From: Bolinopsis microptera
Lineage: Eukaryota > Ctenophora > Tentaculata > Lobata > Bolinopsidae
Direction: 5' to 3'
NCBI RefSeq assembly: GCF_026151205.1
Contig: NC_087083.1
Location: forward strand, 6,922,460 to 6,986,459
DNA: 64,000 nucleotides
How positions within the stretch are numbered: the stretch's first letter is position 1; each line of letters opens with the position of its first letter. Positions 9,593 to 25,655 of the stretch are shown one piece after another. A model generated the notes under the pieces. It worked only from the letters and a program-made list of their open reading frames with translations, was not told the DNA's origin and did not search any database. The position numbers were made by a program, and so were the translations under genes.

Positions 9593-11564
9593 CTATTCGT
9601 ATCTTGAGACTCTAACGCATATCCGACTTTCCATACAAGTTTCATCTGGCGACACGCTCCCAATGCCTTAGCTTCCTCACTTCGAAGTCCTTCTCGAACT
9701 CTTACATTCTAACTACCCAAAAAAACAAAGTCATCGACTTTCTCAATGTTCTTTCCCACTCCCACAACCAGAGTCGGGTATCATCAACTCTTATGTTGAT
9801 TCCCATGGTACATAGTTTTTCCCCTCGAGAGGTGGAGTCCAACTGAGTTGCCGCCAGTTCCAACTCCTGAGGAAATCTTGTGCCTCCGCAACACTAATCT
9901 GTTATAAGAGCAAGTCGTCAGCAAAGCCGCATCAGTGACCTGACAGCCGTATAGCGACAGCTTCTTCTAGGTGAAGAGTAAAACCCAAAAGTCCCTAACC
10001 CTCTAGGCCAACCCTTTATGAATGTATCAAATTACGATTATGATAGGTAAAGGCTCCAAAGTGCTCATCTCCCTGCATCACTCCCTGCTAGAATGAGGAA
10101 TGTTCACTCAGACCATCATTGGTAATCACACGAGCAAAAGTATCAGCATATCCTTCTTTGTATCAACCTACAATCTCCTTGGGAATTCCATATGCCAGGA
10201 GGATCTATCATGAGGATCCACGTGTACGCTTCGAAATGCCTTCTTGAAATCAATGAAGAGCATACCCGCGGTTCAGATCTTTAACCGGTGCTCCCTCGAA
10301 AAACCCTTCTCAGGCCAAGAATATACTAGTTTTTGACCTACACTCTCTGAATCCGTTCTGATTGATCCTTACGATGTCTTCCAGGCAGGTTTGGATCCTG
10401 TTCAGTATCATCTTATTGAAGTCCTTTACCTCACTAAGATGTCGGGGGGGAGTGCAATACCTCTGTAGTTATTACTTATGGGATCAAATTCCCTTTTCTT
10501 ATGGACAGCACGATGATAAGTGCTTCCATTGGTCAGAACAATCGCCATCAAGATTGCTAATTAATTGCAAGAAAGTCAAGGATCAAACCATCGAACATCT
10601 ACCCGTCTTCAGTACTTCAGGGCAACTCCAATCCTCTCCAATTGCTTTTTCCTCCTTCTTTAATCGATTTCGTAGCCTCCTCCAGATCGGTGTTGGTGAA
10701 CTTATCCACACTGATGTTATGTGGGGGATGTACGGCTGGTATGTCCACTTCTTCGTTTGGGTAACTACTGGAGGTGTCCAAGTAGCTTGTAAGTAGTACT
10801 TTCCAGGCTCATCAATCTACCCTCTCCTACCTACCTCCTTCAACAAGACCACATGGCCTTGTCTTTCTTTCTCCCACTGACCTCCCATTTTGTTCTTGCA
10901 CTATCGGCTGCCGTTTCAGCTTTACTTTATTTTTCTGTTTAAGCATCCTTCCTCTACAATATCGGTAGCTGCAGTAGAAGTGTCTTTCCACCTCGGCACT
11001 GTCCTGTTCTGTTGTCTTCACAAGGATCCAGATGTAAGGTCTCCTTGGCATCAAACAATTTGCTTCTGGCATCCTCAACACTAGGGATCGTTGCAGATCC
11101 GTCATACCGCTTCTAAGGTTTAAGTGGAAGATATGCTTCTATTTGCATCCTTCACTGCTTCAATAAACATTCATACTTAGTGGTGACGTCATTAGTAGGG
11201 ACCTAGATCTAGTTGTTCCTCATTATTCAAAGAGTGCACTATACCTATTTCTAACTTCAACTCCATCTTGATCTGTAACACTTGATCAGTTTTTAGACGA
11301 CTGAAGTCGTAACGTGGACCCGTGGTGGGACTTATGCCTTTCGAAGATGCGCTTTACAGTTGCGAGTACTGCCACTGTCCCGATGTCAGAGCCAGGAATT
11401 TAGAAAGAGTTGACTGGCTCGGTGTTCTTTATGAGCTCCTCCACTTCTTCCGTACCAGGACATAGTCAATCGGCTCCTAGTTAGTACTCCAATCTGAAGG
11501 TGAGTCCACTGCATACCATTAACTGTTCTGAAAACGATGATTCGTCGCCTCTAACTGTTACCAT
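9593..11564 (-). pseudogene. LINE ORF2 fragment, copy 3
   Basis: Full span. A run of seven G at 10444-10450 interrupts the RT near the NYRGIALTSIVSK block and is not found in other copies. Confidence 0.9.
10444..10450. other. Copy-specific G run
   Basis: Seven G in a row where the other copies read GATGTCAGTGC. The insertion has no duplicated flank, which suggests a sequencing or assembly artefact rather than a mutation. Confidence 0.6.
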
Positions 11565-11750
11565 CTACCATATAACCAGATTCCAAGTGTTCACCTCGTT
11601 AGCGGAAAATGCATCGTACACGGTATACATTACAAATATTTTTAATACTAAGCTTTTGCAACACTTTAAATTTCTCTGTTGTCGTAGTGTAATCTCAACT
11701 GCCTCAGTTACACCGACACGGTCGATGCTGTACGCCTTACCTTTTGTAAA

Positions 11751-12599
11751 ATGATTTTCCGTCGAACATCTGAACAGATTTGAAAAGAGTTATCGTTAGC
11801 GATGAATGAGATTTTGAAGATGTCAAAAGGACAAAGCGTTACAGAACGAAACATTGCGATATAGATGGCCGAAAATAAAAGATACCCTAAAGCTACTGCA
11901 TTTGATGAATCTTTCTAAGCAGATGACTAGAAAACTTTGAACTCAGTGACAAGTGCGGCCATACATAGACAAACTTAAATCAGATCCGCTTAACTACAGA
12001 AAGACCAATCAAACAGCATCAGGAGCAACACGACTCTTCTAAAACAACGTTTCCTACCGGATGAACACAGCCATGAGCGCGGAGCGACATCGTGAAGAAG
12101 AACTGCAAGAATATCTACAAGTACTCGTCGATCAACAGTAAAAAGACAGCTGATAAAACCGAAGTTGAATATGACCTACAGAAGTTAAGAATTTTCATTG
12201 ATCAAGAGTACGGAGAATTACTCCCCTGATCCCCACTTAGCGGCAGAAAGTGATTGAATTTGATTTTGGAATCATCAGGAAGTATCCTAAGTTTGTGGCA
12301 GCACATTCGATAGGGACTAAAAACAACTTCCAGGCAGTGTAAACCGATACCGAAAAAGTGACATTGGCTTGTGCGGAATCAGTAAAAATGGTTCTTGCTC
12401 GAGACAAGAAAATTTAAAGGAAATCTAAATGTACAGCGTACTACACCAAGGTACATCCACACCAGACCGAATCACGAGGAGAGCATGCCAACAGAAACAT
12501 GGTTGTCAAAGTAGAGTAAATGAACACTTGCTCATTCCAACAAAGTATCATTATATTAGAGGACGGCAAGATTATCAGTGTAAAAAGATAAAGGTGTAA
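11751..12599 (+). pseudogene. LINE ORF1-like protein, copy 4
   Basis: 849 bp, ATG intact with one G lost after it. This is among the noisier copies: the codon-146 region reads GAAGTTAAGAATTTTC, so the TAG itself is blurred, and the C-terminal domain is full of one-base shifts. Confidence 0.76.
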
Positions 12600-13046
12600 C
12601 ACCAGTGATTTTTATATTCTATATAATACTTTGATTTAAATGTGTGTATGGATCTAATTAAATAGCTGATGCGAGTATTTGTTAATTTCGACGATAAAGA
12701 AGAAATTTTTAATTTAGAATATAAAACTGCAACGTGAATTAACTCAGGTAAAGTGATTAACTTGGGAGCACACATCGCTGAATAGCAATCGCGTAGCATG
12801 TCTCCATCAAGGCTAGGTATACAGTATATGTAGGGTTTTCTTTTTGCTGAGACGCCTATACCAGTAGTTTTTACTTTTATGAGTATGTGTGCCTACGAGT
12901 ACAGCTGTTTTCATTTTATGGAAATAGTGGTTTGTTCTATTACAGAAAACTATAATTATCTAATTCTAATTAATATTTCAATATTAAAAACATATAACCA
13001 GTGAACAAAAGCTGGTCCCCCAACCAAACAGAAATGTACAAACAAT

Positions 13047-13177
13047 CAGGACAGAAAGAAAATCGCGATTATATTGGTCAAAAAATCGTGCGTAAGAGCC
13101 AAACGACACATAAATTGTCGCAAAGAATGGGAAAAATTCGCGATCCCCACATTGCCTCGATTTCCCTTTTGTCCCGG
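13047..13177. mobile_element. hAT-like MITE, copy 4
   Basis: 131 bp. Left flank CAAACAAT is perfect (13039-13046). The right end reads GTCCCGG instead of GTCCCTG and the right flank is blurred (about 13178-13186). Confidence 0.78.
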
Positions 13178-13186
13178 CAAAACAAA

Positions 13187-15108
13187 CTAATATCGATCTA
13201 GAGATCTCTACCATATCTACTTCCTTACAATTTCATCTGGTGACACGCTCTCCCCATGGCCTTAGCCTTTCCTCCACTCGAATTCCTTCTCCGAACTCTT
13301 CTTCTACTACCCAAAAATACAAAGACATCGACGTTCTCAATGTTCTTCCCACCCCAGCCAACCAAGTCGGGTTATCATCATCTCATATGTTGATTCCATG
13401 TACTTAGTTTTTCCCTCGTTGAGGTGAGTCCAACTGAGTTTGGCCGCCATTCCAGACTCATCCTAGGAAATCTTGTGCACCGCAACACTATCTGTATAAG
13501 AGCAAGGTCGTCAGCCAAAGGTCCGCATCAGTGACCCTTGACAACCGATAGCGACAGCTCTTCTAGGGTGAAAGAGGTAAACCCAAAGTCCCTACCCTCT
13601 ATGAACACCCCCCTTAATAAATGAGTCAATACGATTATGAATAGGTAAGCGCAAAGTGTCTCCCTGCATCACTCCTGCTAGAATGAGGAATGCTTACACT
13701 CAGACCATCATGGTATCACACGAGCAAATGTATCTGCATACATTCTTTGTATCAAGCCTACAATCTCCTTGGGAATTTCCATATGCCAGGAGGAACTTCA
13801 TGAGGAGTCCACGTGTACCTGCCGAATTCCTTCTTGAAATCAATGAAGAGCAATAACCGCGGTCAGATCTTTACCCGGGCTCCCTCGAATACCCTTCTCC
13901 GGCCAAAATATGACTAGTTGTTGACCTACTCTCTCTGAATCCGTTCTGATTGATCCTTAGAAGGTCTTCCATGGCAGTTATTTTGATCCGTTCATACATC
14001 TATTGAGAGTCTTACTCAATATAGATGTCAGTGCAATACCTCTGTAGTATCTCTTTGGTCAAATTCCCTTTCTTTGGAACAGGCACGATGTTAAGGGCTT
14101 CCATAGGTCAGAACATCGCCATCAAGAGTTGCTAATTTTGCAGAAGTCAAGGATCAAATCATCAACATCTACCCGCTTCAAGTACTTCAGGTGCAACTCC
14201 ATCCTCTCCAAATGCCTTTCCTACTTTATTCGATTCGTAGCCTCCTCCATTCTGTGTTTTGGAACTATCCACACTGATGTTTTGTGGGTGGATGTACGGC
14301 TGGTATTCACTTCATCGTTTGGACTACTGAGGTGTCCAAGTAGCTTTGTAAAGTAGTCCTTTCCAGGCTCTCAATCTACCCTCTCTAACTAACCCTCCTA
14401 CATACAAGACCACATGTCTTCTTTCTTTCTCCCCACTGACGCCCGATTTGTTCTGCATCTATCGCTGCGTTTTCAGCATTACTTAATTTCTGATTAAGCA
14501 GCTCTTCCACTACATACGGTAGCATGGCAGAGAGAGTGTCCTTTCTCTCCTCGGCAACTGTCTGTCTGTTGTCTCACAAGGATCCAATGGTAGGGTCTCC
14601 TTGCAGCAAAACAATTTGCTTCTGGCTTCCTCTACTCTTGGGTCGTTGGCAGGATCGTCATACCGCTCTAAGGATTATTGGAAGAGCTTCCTATTTGCAT
14701 ACTTCAACTGCTTCAATTAAACCTTTCCATACTTTAGTGGAGACGTCTAGAAGGACGCTAGATCTAGTTGTTCCTCACTCAAGAGTGCACTATAACTATT
14801 CTAACTTCAAACTTCCCATACTTGATCGTAACTCTTGATCAGTTTTGAGACGAAGAATCGTACGTTGACCCGAGTGACTTATCTCTTACGAAGACTTGAG
14901 CTTTTACAGTTCGAGTAACTGCCCGATGGTCAGAGCCCCAGGATTTTAAAGAGTTAAATGGCTCGTGGTTCTTATTGAGCTCCTCCACTTCTTCCGAACC
15001 AGTACATAGTCAAATCTGGCTCCTAGTTAGTACTCCATCTTGAGGTAGTCCACTGCATTACCAGGACTGTTCCTGAAAACGATGATTCGTCCGCCTCTTA
15101 TGTTTCAT
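13187..15108 (-). pseudogene. LINE ORF2 fragment, copy 4
   Basis: Full span with all RT motif regions identifiable by alignment with the other units. No copy-specific insertion larger than a few bases was noticed. Confidence 0.88.
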
Positions 15109-15287
15109 CTACCATAAATCCAAGATTCCCAAGTGTTCACACGGTACGGAAAAATGCATCGTAAACGTAACATTTACAATATTTTATTCTAAGCTTTGCA
15201 ACACTTTAATTGCTCTGTTGTCGGTAAGTGTTATCTCACTTGCTGTTACACCGACACGTCCGTGCTGTACGCCTTACCTTTTGTAAA

Positions 15288-16139
15288 ATGGATTTTTTCC
15301 GTCGAACATCAGAACGATTTGAAAAGGGAGTTATCGTTACGAGAATGAGATTTTGAAGATGTCAAAAGGACAAAGCGTTACAGAACTGAACTTTCGATAT
15401 TGAAGGCCGTAAATAAAGATCCCTTGGCTATTGCAGTTGAGATATCTTTCTAAGCTGAATGACTAGTAACTTGAACTAATGTGAAAGTCGGCCAGAAATA
15501 GACAAACTTTAAATCAATCAGCTTAACTATCAGAAAGACCAGATCAAACAGCATCAGGATCAACTCGACTCTCTAAAAACAACAGGTTCACATACCGAGA
15601 TGAAACACCAGGAGCGCGAGCGACATCTGAATAATAACTGCAAGATATCTACATATACTCCGTCGATCAACAGTAAAAAGACAGCTGTAAAAACCGAAGT
15701 GGAATATGACATCAGTAGTTAGAATTTCATAATCGGACGATGTACCGAGAATTACACCCCTGAACCACACAATATTTGCAGAAGAGGTATTTAAAATTGA
15801 TTTGGGAATCAATCCAGGGATGTGATCCTAAAGTTGTGGCAGCACATTCGATAGGGACAAAACAACCTTCAAGGCAGTGGTAAAACCGAGACCGATAAAA
15901 GTGACATTGCTTGTGCGAATCATAAAAATGGTTCTTGCTCGACAAGAAATTTTAATAAAAATCTGAAATGTACAGCGAACTACAACATGTAACATCACAC
16001 TTACAGAAGCAATTAGGAGAGAGCATCTCATCAGAAACTTGATGTCAAAGTAGAGGAAAATGATCACTGCTCACCAACAAAGGTATCATTATATTAGAGA
16101 CGGGCAAGATATTTCATGTGTAATAAATTAAGGGTGTAA
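15288..16139 (+). pseudogene. LINE ORF1-like protein, copy 5
   Basis: 852 bp, ATG and terminal TAA intact. The recurrent internal stop is clear (GTAGTTAGAATTTC near 15715). Confidence 0.8.
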
Positions 16140-16595
16140 CATCCAGTGTTTTTATATCTAATAAATACTTTGATTTAAAATGTGTATGGATCATATTATA
16201 TAGCTGATCGCGTGAATTTGTTAATTTCTGTTTCGACCGATAACGAAGAAATTTTAATTTTAGAGTTATAAAACTGCAACCGTGATTGAAACTCAGGTAT
16301 GTGAAAACTTTTGTAGCACACATCGCTACAATAGCAAATCGCCTTCGCAGGACTCCTCAAGGCTATGTAAAATGTAAAAGTCGTCTAACATATTTCAGAG
16401 GAACGCCTATACCATAGTTTATACTTTTGAGTTGTGTGCTACGGTACAGCGTTTCATTTTTTGGAAATAGTGGAAATGTTCTATACAGATATCAATTATT
16501 AACTAATTCAAAAGTAATAGTTCAATAATAGTAACCCTTTAACCAGTGTCCCAAAAGCTTGTCCCCAAACCAAACAGAAAAATGACAAAGCCAAA

Positions 16596-16727
16596 CAGGG
16601 ACAAAAGAAAATCGCGATTATTTTGTTCAAAAAACGCGGTAGAGCCAAACAGCGACATAAAATTTTGTCGCAAAGAATGGGAAAAATCGCGATCCCCGCA
16701 CATGCCTCGATATCCAATTGATCCCTG
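16596..16727. mobile_element. hAT-like MITE, copy 5
   Basis: 132 bp. The left flank is damaged (CCAAA directly before CAGGG, two bases of the duplication missing); right flank CCAACAAT at 16728-16735. Confidence 0.76.
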
Positions 16728-16735
16728 CCAACAAT

Positions 16736-18748
16736 CTATTTCGTTCTCGATATCTCACGCATATCCGAACTTCCATACAAGTTTCATCTGGAGACACGCT
16801 CCCCAATGGGTCCCACCCCTCCCCCCCCCCCCCCTCCCCCTCCCCCCCCCTCCCCCCTAGCTCCTCACTTCGAAGTCCTTCTCCGAACACTCTTCATTCT
16901 ACTACCCAAATAATACAAAGTCATCGACTTTCTCAATGTTCTTGCCCACTCCTCAGCCAACCAGAGTACGGGTATATCATCATCTCTTATGTTGATTCCC
17001 AAGACATAGTTTTCCCCACGTTGAGTGGAGTCCCACTGATTTGGCCGCCATTTCCAGACTCCTGAAGGAAATCAATCTTGTGCTCTCCGCAACACTTATC
17101 TGGTTAAAGAGCAAGGTCGACAGCAAAGTTCGCATCAGTGACCATGACAGCCGGATAGCGACAAGCTTCTTCTAGGGTGAAGAGTAAACCAAAAGTCCCT
17201 ACCCTCTAGGAAAAACACCCTTATAATGTATCAATTACGATTATGAATAGGTAAGGCGCCAAGTGTCTCCCCTGCAACACTCTCCAGCTAGAATGAGGAA
17301 AGCTTCACAGATCCAGACCATCAGTGGGTAATCAACACTAGCAAATGGAAATCTGCATACATTCTTTGTACAAGCCTACAATCTCCTTGGGAAAATACCA
17401 TAAGCCAGGAGGATCTTCATGAGGAGTCCAACGGTGTACCTGCGAATGCCTTCTTGAAATCAATGAAGAGCATTACCGCGGTCAGATCTTTATCCGGCTC
17501 ACCACGAATACCCTTCTCAGGCCAAGGTAAAAAGACTAGTTTTTGACCAACTCACTCTGAATCCGTTCTGAATGATCCTTAAGATGTCTTCCATGGCAGG
17601 TTGATCCTGTTTCAGTATCATCTTATTGAAGTCTTACTCACTATAGATTCAGTGCAATACCTCTGTAGTTATCTACTTTGGTCAAAATACCCTTTCTTTG
17701 AACAGTCAACGATGTTAAGGTGCTTCCTTGGTCCAGGAACATCGCCCATCAAGTATGCTTTAAATGCATAAGTCAAGGATCAAATCAACAACATCTACCC
17801 TCTACAGTACTTCAGCGGCAACTCCATCCTCTCCACTGCCTTTCCGTTCATTAATCTCTTTCGTAGACCTCCTCCAGTTCGGTGATGGTGAACTTATCCA
17901 CACTGATGTTTTTGTGGTGTGATGTACGGCTGGTATGTCCACTCTTCCGTTTTGGAACTACTGGAGGTTAGTCCAAGTAGCTTGGTAAAAGTAGTCTTTC
18001 CAGGCTCTCATCTACCCTCTCTACATAACCTCCTTCTACAAAACCACATGCTCTTCTTCTCCACTGACCTCCCATTTGTTCTTGCTCTATCGCTGCGATT
18101 TCAGCTTTACTATTTTCTGTTTAAGCAGCTCATTTCCTCTACAATAAGGTAGCATGCAGAGAGAGTGTCTTTCTCCTCGGGCAAACTGTCTGTCTGTTGT
18201 CTTCACAGGATCCAGATGTAGGTCTCCTTGCAGCAAACAATTAGCTTCTTTCAGGCTTCCCCTACTCTTGGGTCGTTGGCAGATCGTCAACCGCTTCTAA
18301 GGTTATGTGGAAGAAGCTTCCTATTTGCATACTTCACTTGCTCAATAAACTTTCCATACTTAGAGGTGACGTCCATTAGTAGGACCAAGATCTATTTTGT
18401 TCCTCACTCAGAGTGCACTATAACCTATTTCTAACTTCAACTCCATACTTGATCTTGTAACTCTTGATCAGTTTTGAGACCGACTGAAGTCGTAACGTGA
18501 GACCCTTGGTTGGAACTAAGCACTTATCGAAAACTGAGCTTTTACAGTTGCGAGTACTGCCGATGGCAGAGCCCATGGAATTTAAAGAGTTGAATGGCTC
18601 GGTGTTCTTTATTAGAGCTCCTCCACTTCTTCCGTACCAGGACATAGTCAATCTGGCTCCTAGATTAGTACACACTGAGAGTGAGTCCCACTGCATACCA
18701 GGACTGTTCTGAAAACGATGATTCGTCGCCGCCTCTAACTGTTTCAAT
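16736..18748 (-). pseudogene. LINE ORF2 fragment, copy 5
   Basis: Full span, with a C-rich block at 16811-16857 near the C-terminal side of the RT piece. The endonuclease end is among the best preserved: 18418-18807 reads partly through ATNHRFQNSPG, LTMSWYGRSGG (a shifted QIDYVLV region) and KNTEPFNSLNS. Confidence 0.9.
16811..16857. repeat. C-rich low-complexity insertion
   Basis: About 47 bp almost entirely C with a few T, inserted where other copies read GCTCCCCAATGCCTTAGC. It occurs in one unit only and has no target duplication. It makes a spurious Pro-rich frame on + and a Gly/Glu-rich frame on -. Probably an artefact. Confidence 0.7.
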
Positions 18749-18931
18749 CTACCATGAATATCCAAGATTCCAATGTTCACATCGGGTAGCGGAAAAATCA
18801 TCGACACGGTATACAGTTACATTTATATTCTAGCTTTTGCCACACTTTAAAATTGCTCTGATGTCGGTAGTGTTAGCCAATTGCTGTTACACCGACACGT
18901 CGCGTGCTGTAACGCTTATACCTTTTGTAAA

Positions 18932-19777
18932 ATGGCATTTTTCCGTCGAACATCTGAACAGATTTAAAAGGAGTTACGTAGCGATGAATTGAGATTTTTG
19001 AAGATTCAAAAGGACAAGCGATACAGAACTGAACCATTCGATATTGATGGCCGAAAAAAAAAGATCCCATGGCTACTGCAGTTTAGAATCTTTCTAAGCT
19101 GATGACTATTAAACATGAACTATGTGAAAGTGCGGCCAGTACTATAGACAAACTTAAAATCAGATCAGCTATAACTATCATGGGGGGAAGACAGATCATA
19201 CCAGCATCAGGAGCAACTCGACTCTTCTAAAACAACTGTTCATACCGAATGAAACAGGCCCTGGAGCGCGAGCGACAACGAAAGAAAGAACTGCAAGATA
19301 ACTACAATTATACTCCGTCGTCAACAGTAGAAAGACAGCTGTAAAAACCTAAGTTGAATATGACATCAGTAGTTAGAATTTCATTATCTACGATGTACCG
19401 GAGAATTACTCCCCTGATCCACACATAGTGGCAAGAGGTGATTGAATTGATTTGGGAATCATCAGGATGTGATCCTACAGTTGTGGCAGCACATTCGATA
19501 GGGACAAAAACAACTTCAAGGCAGTGGTAAACGAGACCGATAAAAGTGACATTGGCTTGTGCGAAATCAGTAAAAATGGTTCTATCTCGAGCAAGAAATT
19601 TAAAGAAATCTAAATTACGCGTAAAACACATGGTACATCACACCTGACAGAAGCAAGAGGAGAGAGCAGCTCATCAGAAACTTGTTTGTCAAGTAGAGAA
19701 AATGAACACTGCTCAGTCGCCAACAAAGTATCATATATAGAGCGCAAGCATTTTCATTTAGATAAGATTAAGTGTAA
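18932..19777 (+). pseudogene. LINE ORF1-like protein, copy 6
   Basis: 846 bp, exactly the consensus length, although internal indels still shift the frame. There is a six-G run at 19182-19187 in the coiled-coil region. The internal TAG is present. Confidence 0.8.
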
Positions 19778-20227
19778 CATCCAATGTTATTTATATCTAT
19801 AAAATTACTTTGATTTAAATGTGTGTATGAACTTTATATATAGCTTCAGCGAGTATTTGTTAATTTCGACCGATAAACGAAGAAATTTTATTTCGAGTTA
19901 TAAAACTGCAACCGTGGATTGTAACTCAGGTATGTTATAACTGTGGAAGCACAATCGCTGAATAGCAATCTGCGGAGCAGGTACTCAACAAGGCAAGGTA
20001 TAATGTATATTTAAAGGGTTTTCTTTTTTCCTGAGGACGCCCTTACCAGTATTTTACTTTTTGTGTTGTGTGCTACGGTACAGCGTTCATTTTTTGGAAA
20101 ATTGGTAATGTTCTATTACAGATATCTAAATTTATCTAAATTCTAATGTAATATTATCAATATTAGTAAACATTAACCAGTGAAACCAAAAGCAGGTCCC
20201 CAGAACAACAGAAAATGTACAAACAAA

Positions 20228-20358
20228 CAGGACAAAAGAAAATCGCGTTTTTTGGTCAAAATCGCGGTAGAGCCAACAGACGACATAAATATTTTGTCGC
20301 AAAGAATGGGAAAAATACGCGATCCCGCACATTATGCCTCGATTTCCTTTTGTCCCCG
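20228..20358. mobile_element. hAT-like MITE, copy 6
   Basis: 131 bp. Left flank CAAACAAA (last T read as A), right flank CAAAACAAT with an extra A. The right terminus reads GTCCCCG. Confidence 0.8.
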
Positions 20359-20367
20359 CAAAACAAT

Positions 20368-22809
<2,442 letters not shown>

Positions 22810-22996
22810 CTACATAATATCCAAGATACCAAGTGTTCACAATCGGTAGCGGAAAATGCATCGTACAACGTATACAGTTACAATATTTTATCTAGCTTTT
22901 TGCTAACACTTTTAATTGCATCTGTTTTGTCGGTAGTGTTATCTCAACTTGCTGTTACACCCGACAACGTCGTGCTGTACGCCTTCCTTTTGTAAA

Positions 22997-23844
22997 ATGA
23001 TTTTTCCGTCGAACTCTGAACAGATTTGAAAAGGAGTTATCGTTAGCGATGAATGAGATTTTGTGAAGAAGTCAAAAAGGACAAAAGCGTTTACAGAACT
23101 GAACCATTCGATATTGATGCCGTAAAATAAAGATCCCTTGTCTATCTGCAGTTGAGAATCTTTCTAACTGATGACTAGTAATCTTGAACTTTGTGAAAGT
23201 GCGGCCAGTACGATAGACAAACATAAATCAAATCAGCTAAAACTATCAGAAGACCAGAATCAACAGCATCAGGAGCAATCTTCGACACATCTAAAACAAC
23301 TGTTTCAACCGACGATGAAAACAGCTGGAGCCGCCGAGCGACAACGTGAAGAAGAACTGCAAGATATCTACAAGTACTCCCGTCGATCACAGTATAAAGA
23401 CGAGCTGTAAAAACCGTAGTTGAATATGACATCAGTAGTAGAATTCATATCTACGATGTACCGGAGAATTACTCCCCTGATCCACAACTTAGTGGCAGAA
23501 AGAGGTGATGAAATGATTTGGGTGAATCATCAGGATGTGATCCTAAAGTTGTGGCAGCACATTCGATAGGGACTAAAACAACTTCAGCAGTTGTAAACCG
23601 AGACCGATAAAAGTGACATTGTCTTGTGCAGATCAGTAAAAATGGTTCTTGCTCGACAAGAAATTTAAAAGAAAACTAAATGTACAGCGTACTACACATG
23701 GTACATCACACCTGACAGAAGCAAGGATGAGAGAGCAGCTCATCAGAAACTTGATGCAAAGTAGAAGGAAATATCACTGTCAGCCAACAAAGTACATTAA
23801 TTAGAGACGGCAAGATATTTCAGTGGTAGATAAGAAAAGGTTAA
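22997..23844 (+). pseudogene. LINE ORF1-like protein, copy 7
   Basis: 848 bp, ATG intact. The stretch from 23171 keeps MTSNLELCESAASTIDKHKS open and shows the polar, helical N-terminal half well. Confidence 0.81.
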
Positions 23845-24284
23845 CATCCAGTGTTTTTATATCTATAATAATTACTTTGATTTAAATTGTGTGTATCGGA
23901 ACTTTTTTATACTGATAGCGTGTATTTGTTAATTTCGACCGATAACGAAGAAATTTTAATTTAAAGGTTATAAACTGCAACCGTATTGAAACACAGGTAT
24001 GAGATAACTTGTGGAGCACAACATCGCTGAATAGCAATCGCGAGCCGGTCTCATCAAGGCTAGTATAATGTAATATGTAGGGTTTTCTTTTTCTGAGACG
24101 CCTTACCAGTAGTTTTACTTTTTTGTTGTTGCTACGGTAACACCGTTTCATATTTTTGGAAATAGTGGTATGTCTATTACAGATATCATATTTATCTAAA
24201 TTCTAATAATATTTCAATATTAGTAAACATTTCAAACCAGTGTACCAAAAGCTGGTCCCCAACAAACAGAAATGTACAAACAAT

Positions 24285-24409
24285 CAGACAAAAGAAAACT
24301 CGCGATTATTTTTGGTCAAAAATCGCGTAGAGCCAACAGACGACATAAAATTGTCGCAAAGAAGGGAAAAATCGCGATCCGCACATGCCTCGATTTCCTT
24401 TTGTCCCTG
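24285..24409. mobile_element. hAT-like MITE, copy 7
   Basis: 125 bp, with both flanks a perfect CAAACAAT (24277-24284 and 24410-24417). The left end has lost two G (CAGACAAAAG). Confidence 0.84.
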
Positions 24410-25250
24410 CAAACAATCTATTCGTATCTTGAGATCTCTAAACGCATATCCGACTTCCATACAAGTTTTTTCATCTGGTGGACACGCTCCCAATGCCTTA
24501 GCTTTCCTCCACTTCGAATCCTCATCTCCGAACTCATTTCATTCTACTACCCAAATATACAAAGTCATCGACTTTCTCAATGTTCTTCCCACTCCCAGCA
24601 AACAGAGTCGGGTTATATCATCTCTTATGTTGGATTCCCATGTAACCTTGAGTTTTTCCCCCTCGTTGAGGTGGATTCCAACTGAGTTGGCCGCCAGTTC
24701 CTGACTTCCTTGAGAAATCTTGTGCCTCGCAACACTATTCTTTATAAAGCAAGGTCGTCAGCAAAGTCCGCATCATGACCTGACGCCGGATAGCGACAGC
24801 TCTTCTAGGTTGAAGAACCCAAAGTCCCTACCCTCTAGGGACAACCTTATAATGTATCAATTACGATTATGAATAGGTAAGGGCCGCAAAAGTTGTCTCC
24901 CTGCATCACTCCTGCTAGAATGAGGAATGTTCACTCAGACCTCATTTTGGTAACACACGAGCAAATGTATCCTGCATACATTCTGTATCAAGCCCTACAT
25001 CACCTTGGGAATATCCATATGCCAGGAGGATCTACAATGAGGATTCCACGGTGTACGCTGCCGAATGCCTATCTTGAAATCAATGAAGAGCATTACCGCG
25101 GTGAGATCTATATCCCGGCTTCCCACGAAATACCTTCAGGCCAAGAATATGAACTATTGTTGACCTACACTCTCAGAATCCGTTTCTGATTGATCCTTAG
25201 ATGTCCTTCCATGGCAGTTTTGAACCCTGTTCATATCATCTTATTGAGAG

Positions 25251-25263
25251 CCCCCCCCCCCCC
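25251..25263. other. Copy-specific C run
   Basis: Thirteen C between GAGAG and TCTTACTC, where the other copies join these directly (GAGAGTCTTACTC). A pure insertion with no flanking duplication. Confidence 0.7.
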
Positions 25264-25627
25264 TCTTACTCCACTAAGATGTCAGTGCAATACCTCTGTA
25301 GTTATCTACTGAACTGGTCAAATTCCCGTTCATTGGAACAGGCACGATTTTTAAGGTGCTTCCCCCAATGGACCAGGAACATCGCCATCAAGTAGTGCTT
25401 ATTGCAGAAGTCAAGGATCAAATCATCAACATCTACCCTCTTCAAGTATTTTCAGGCAACTCCATCCTCTCAAATGCCTTTCTTCTTTAATCGATTTCGT
25501 AGCCTCCTCCAGTTCGGTGTTGGGTGAACATTATCCACACTGATGTTGTGGTGGAAAGAACGGCTGGTATGTCCACAATCATCGTTTGAACTACTGGAGG
25601 TGTCCCAGTAGCTTGGTAAAGTAAGTT

Positions 25628-25655
25628 CCCCCCCCCCCCCCCCCCCACCCCCCCC
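25628..25655. other. Copy-specific C run
   Basis: Twenty-seven C with a single A inside, inserted between GTAGT and CTTTCCAGGCTC. It gives rise to a false poly-Gly frame on the - strand. Confidence 0.7.

Noticed and set aside
16546-16890. Pro-rich (+) and Gly/Glu-rich (-) open frames
   Set aside because: They come from the C-rich insertion at 16811-16857 in one unit only.
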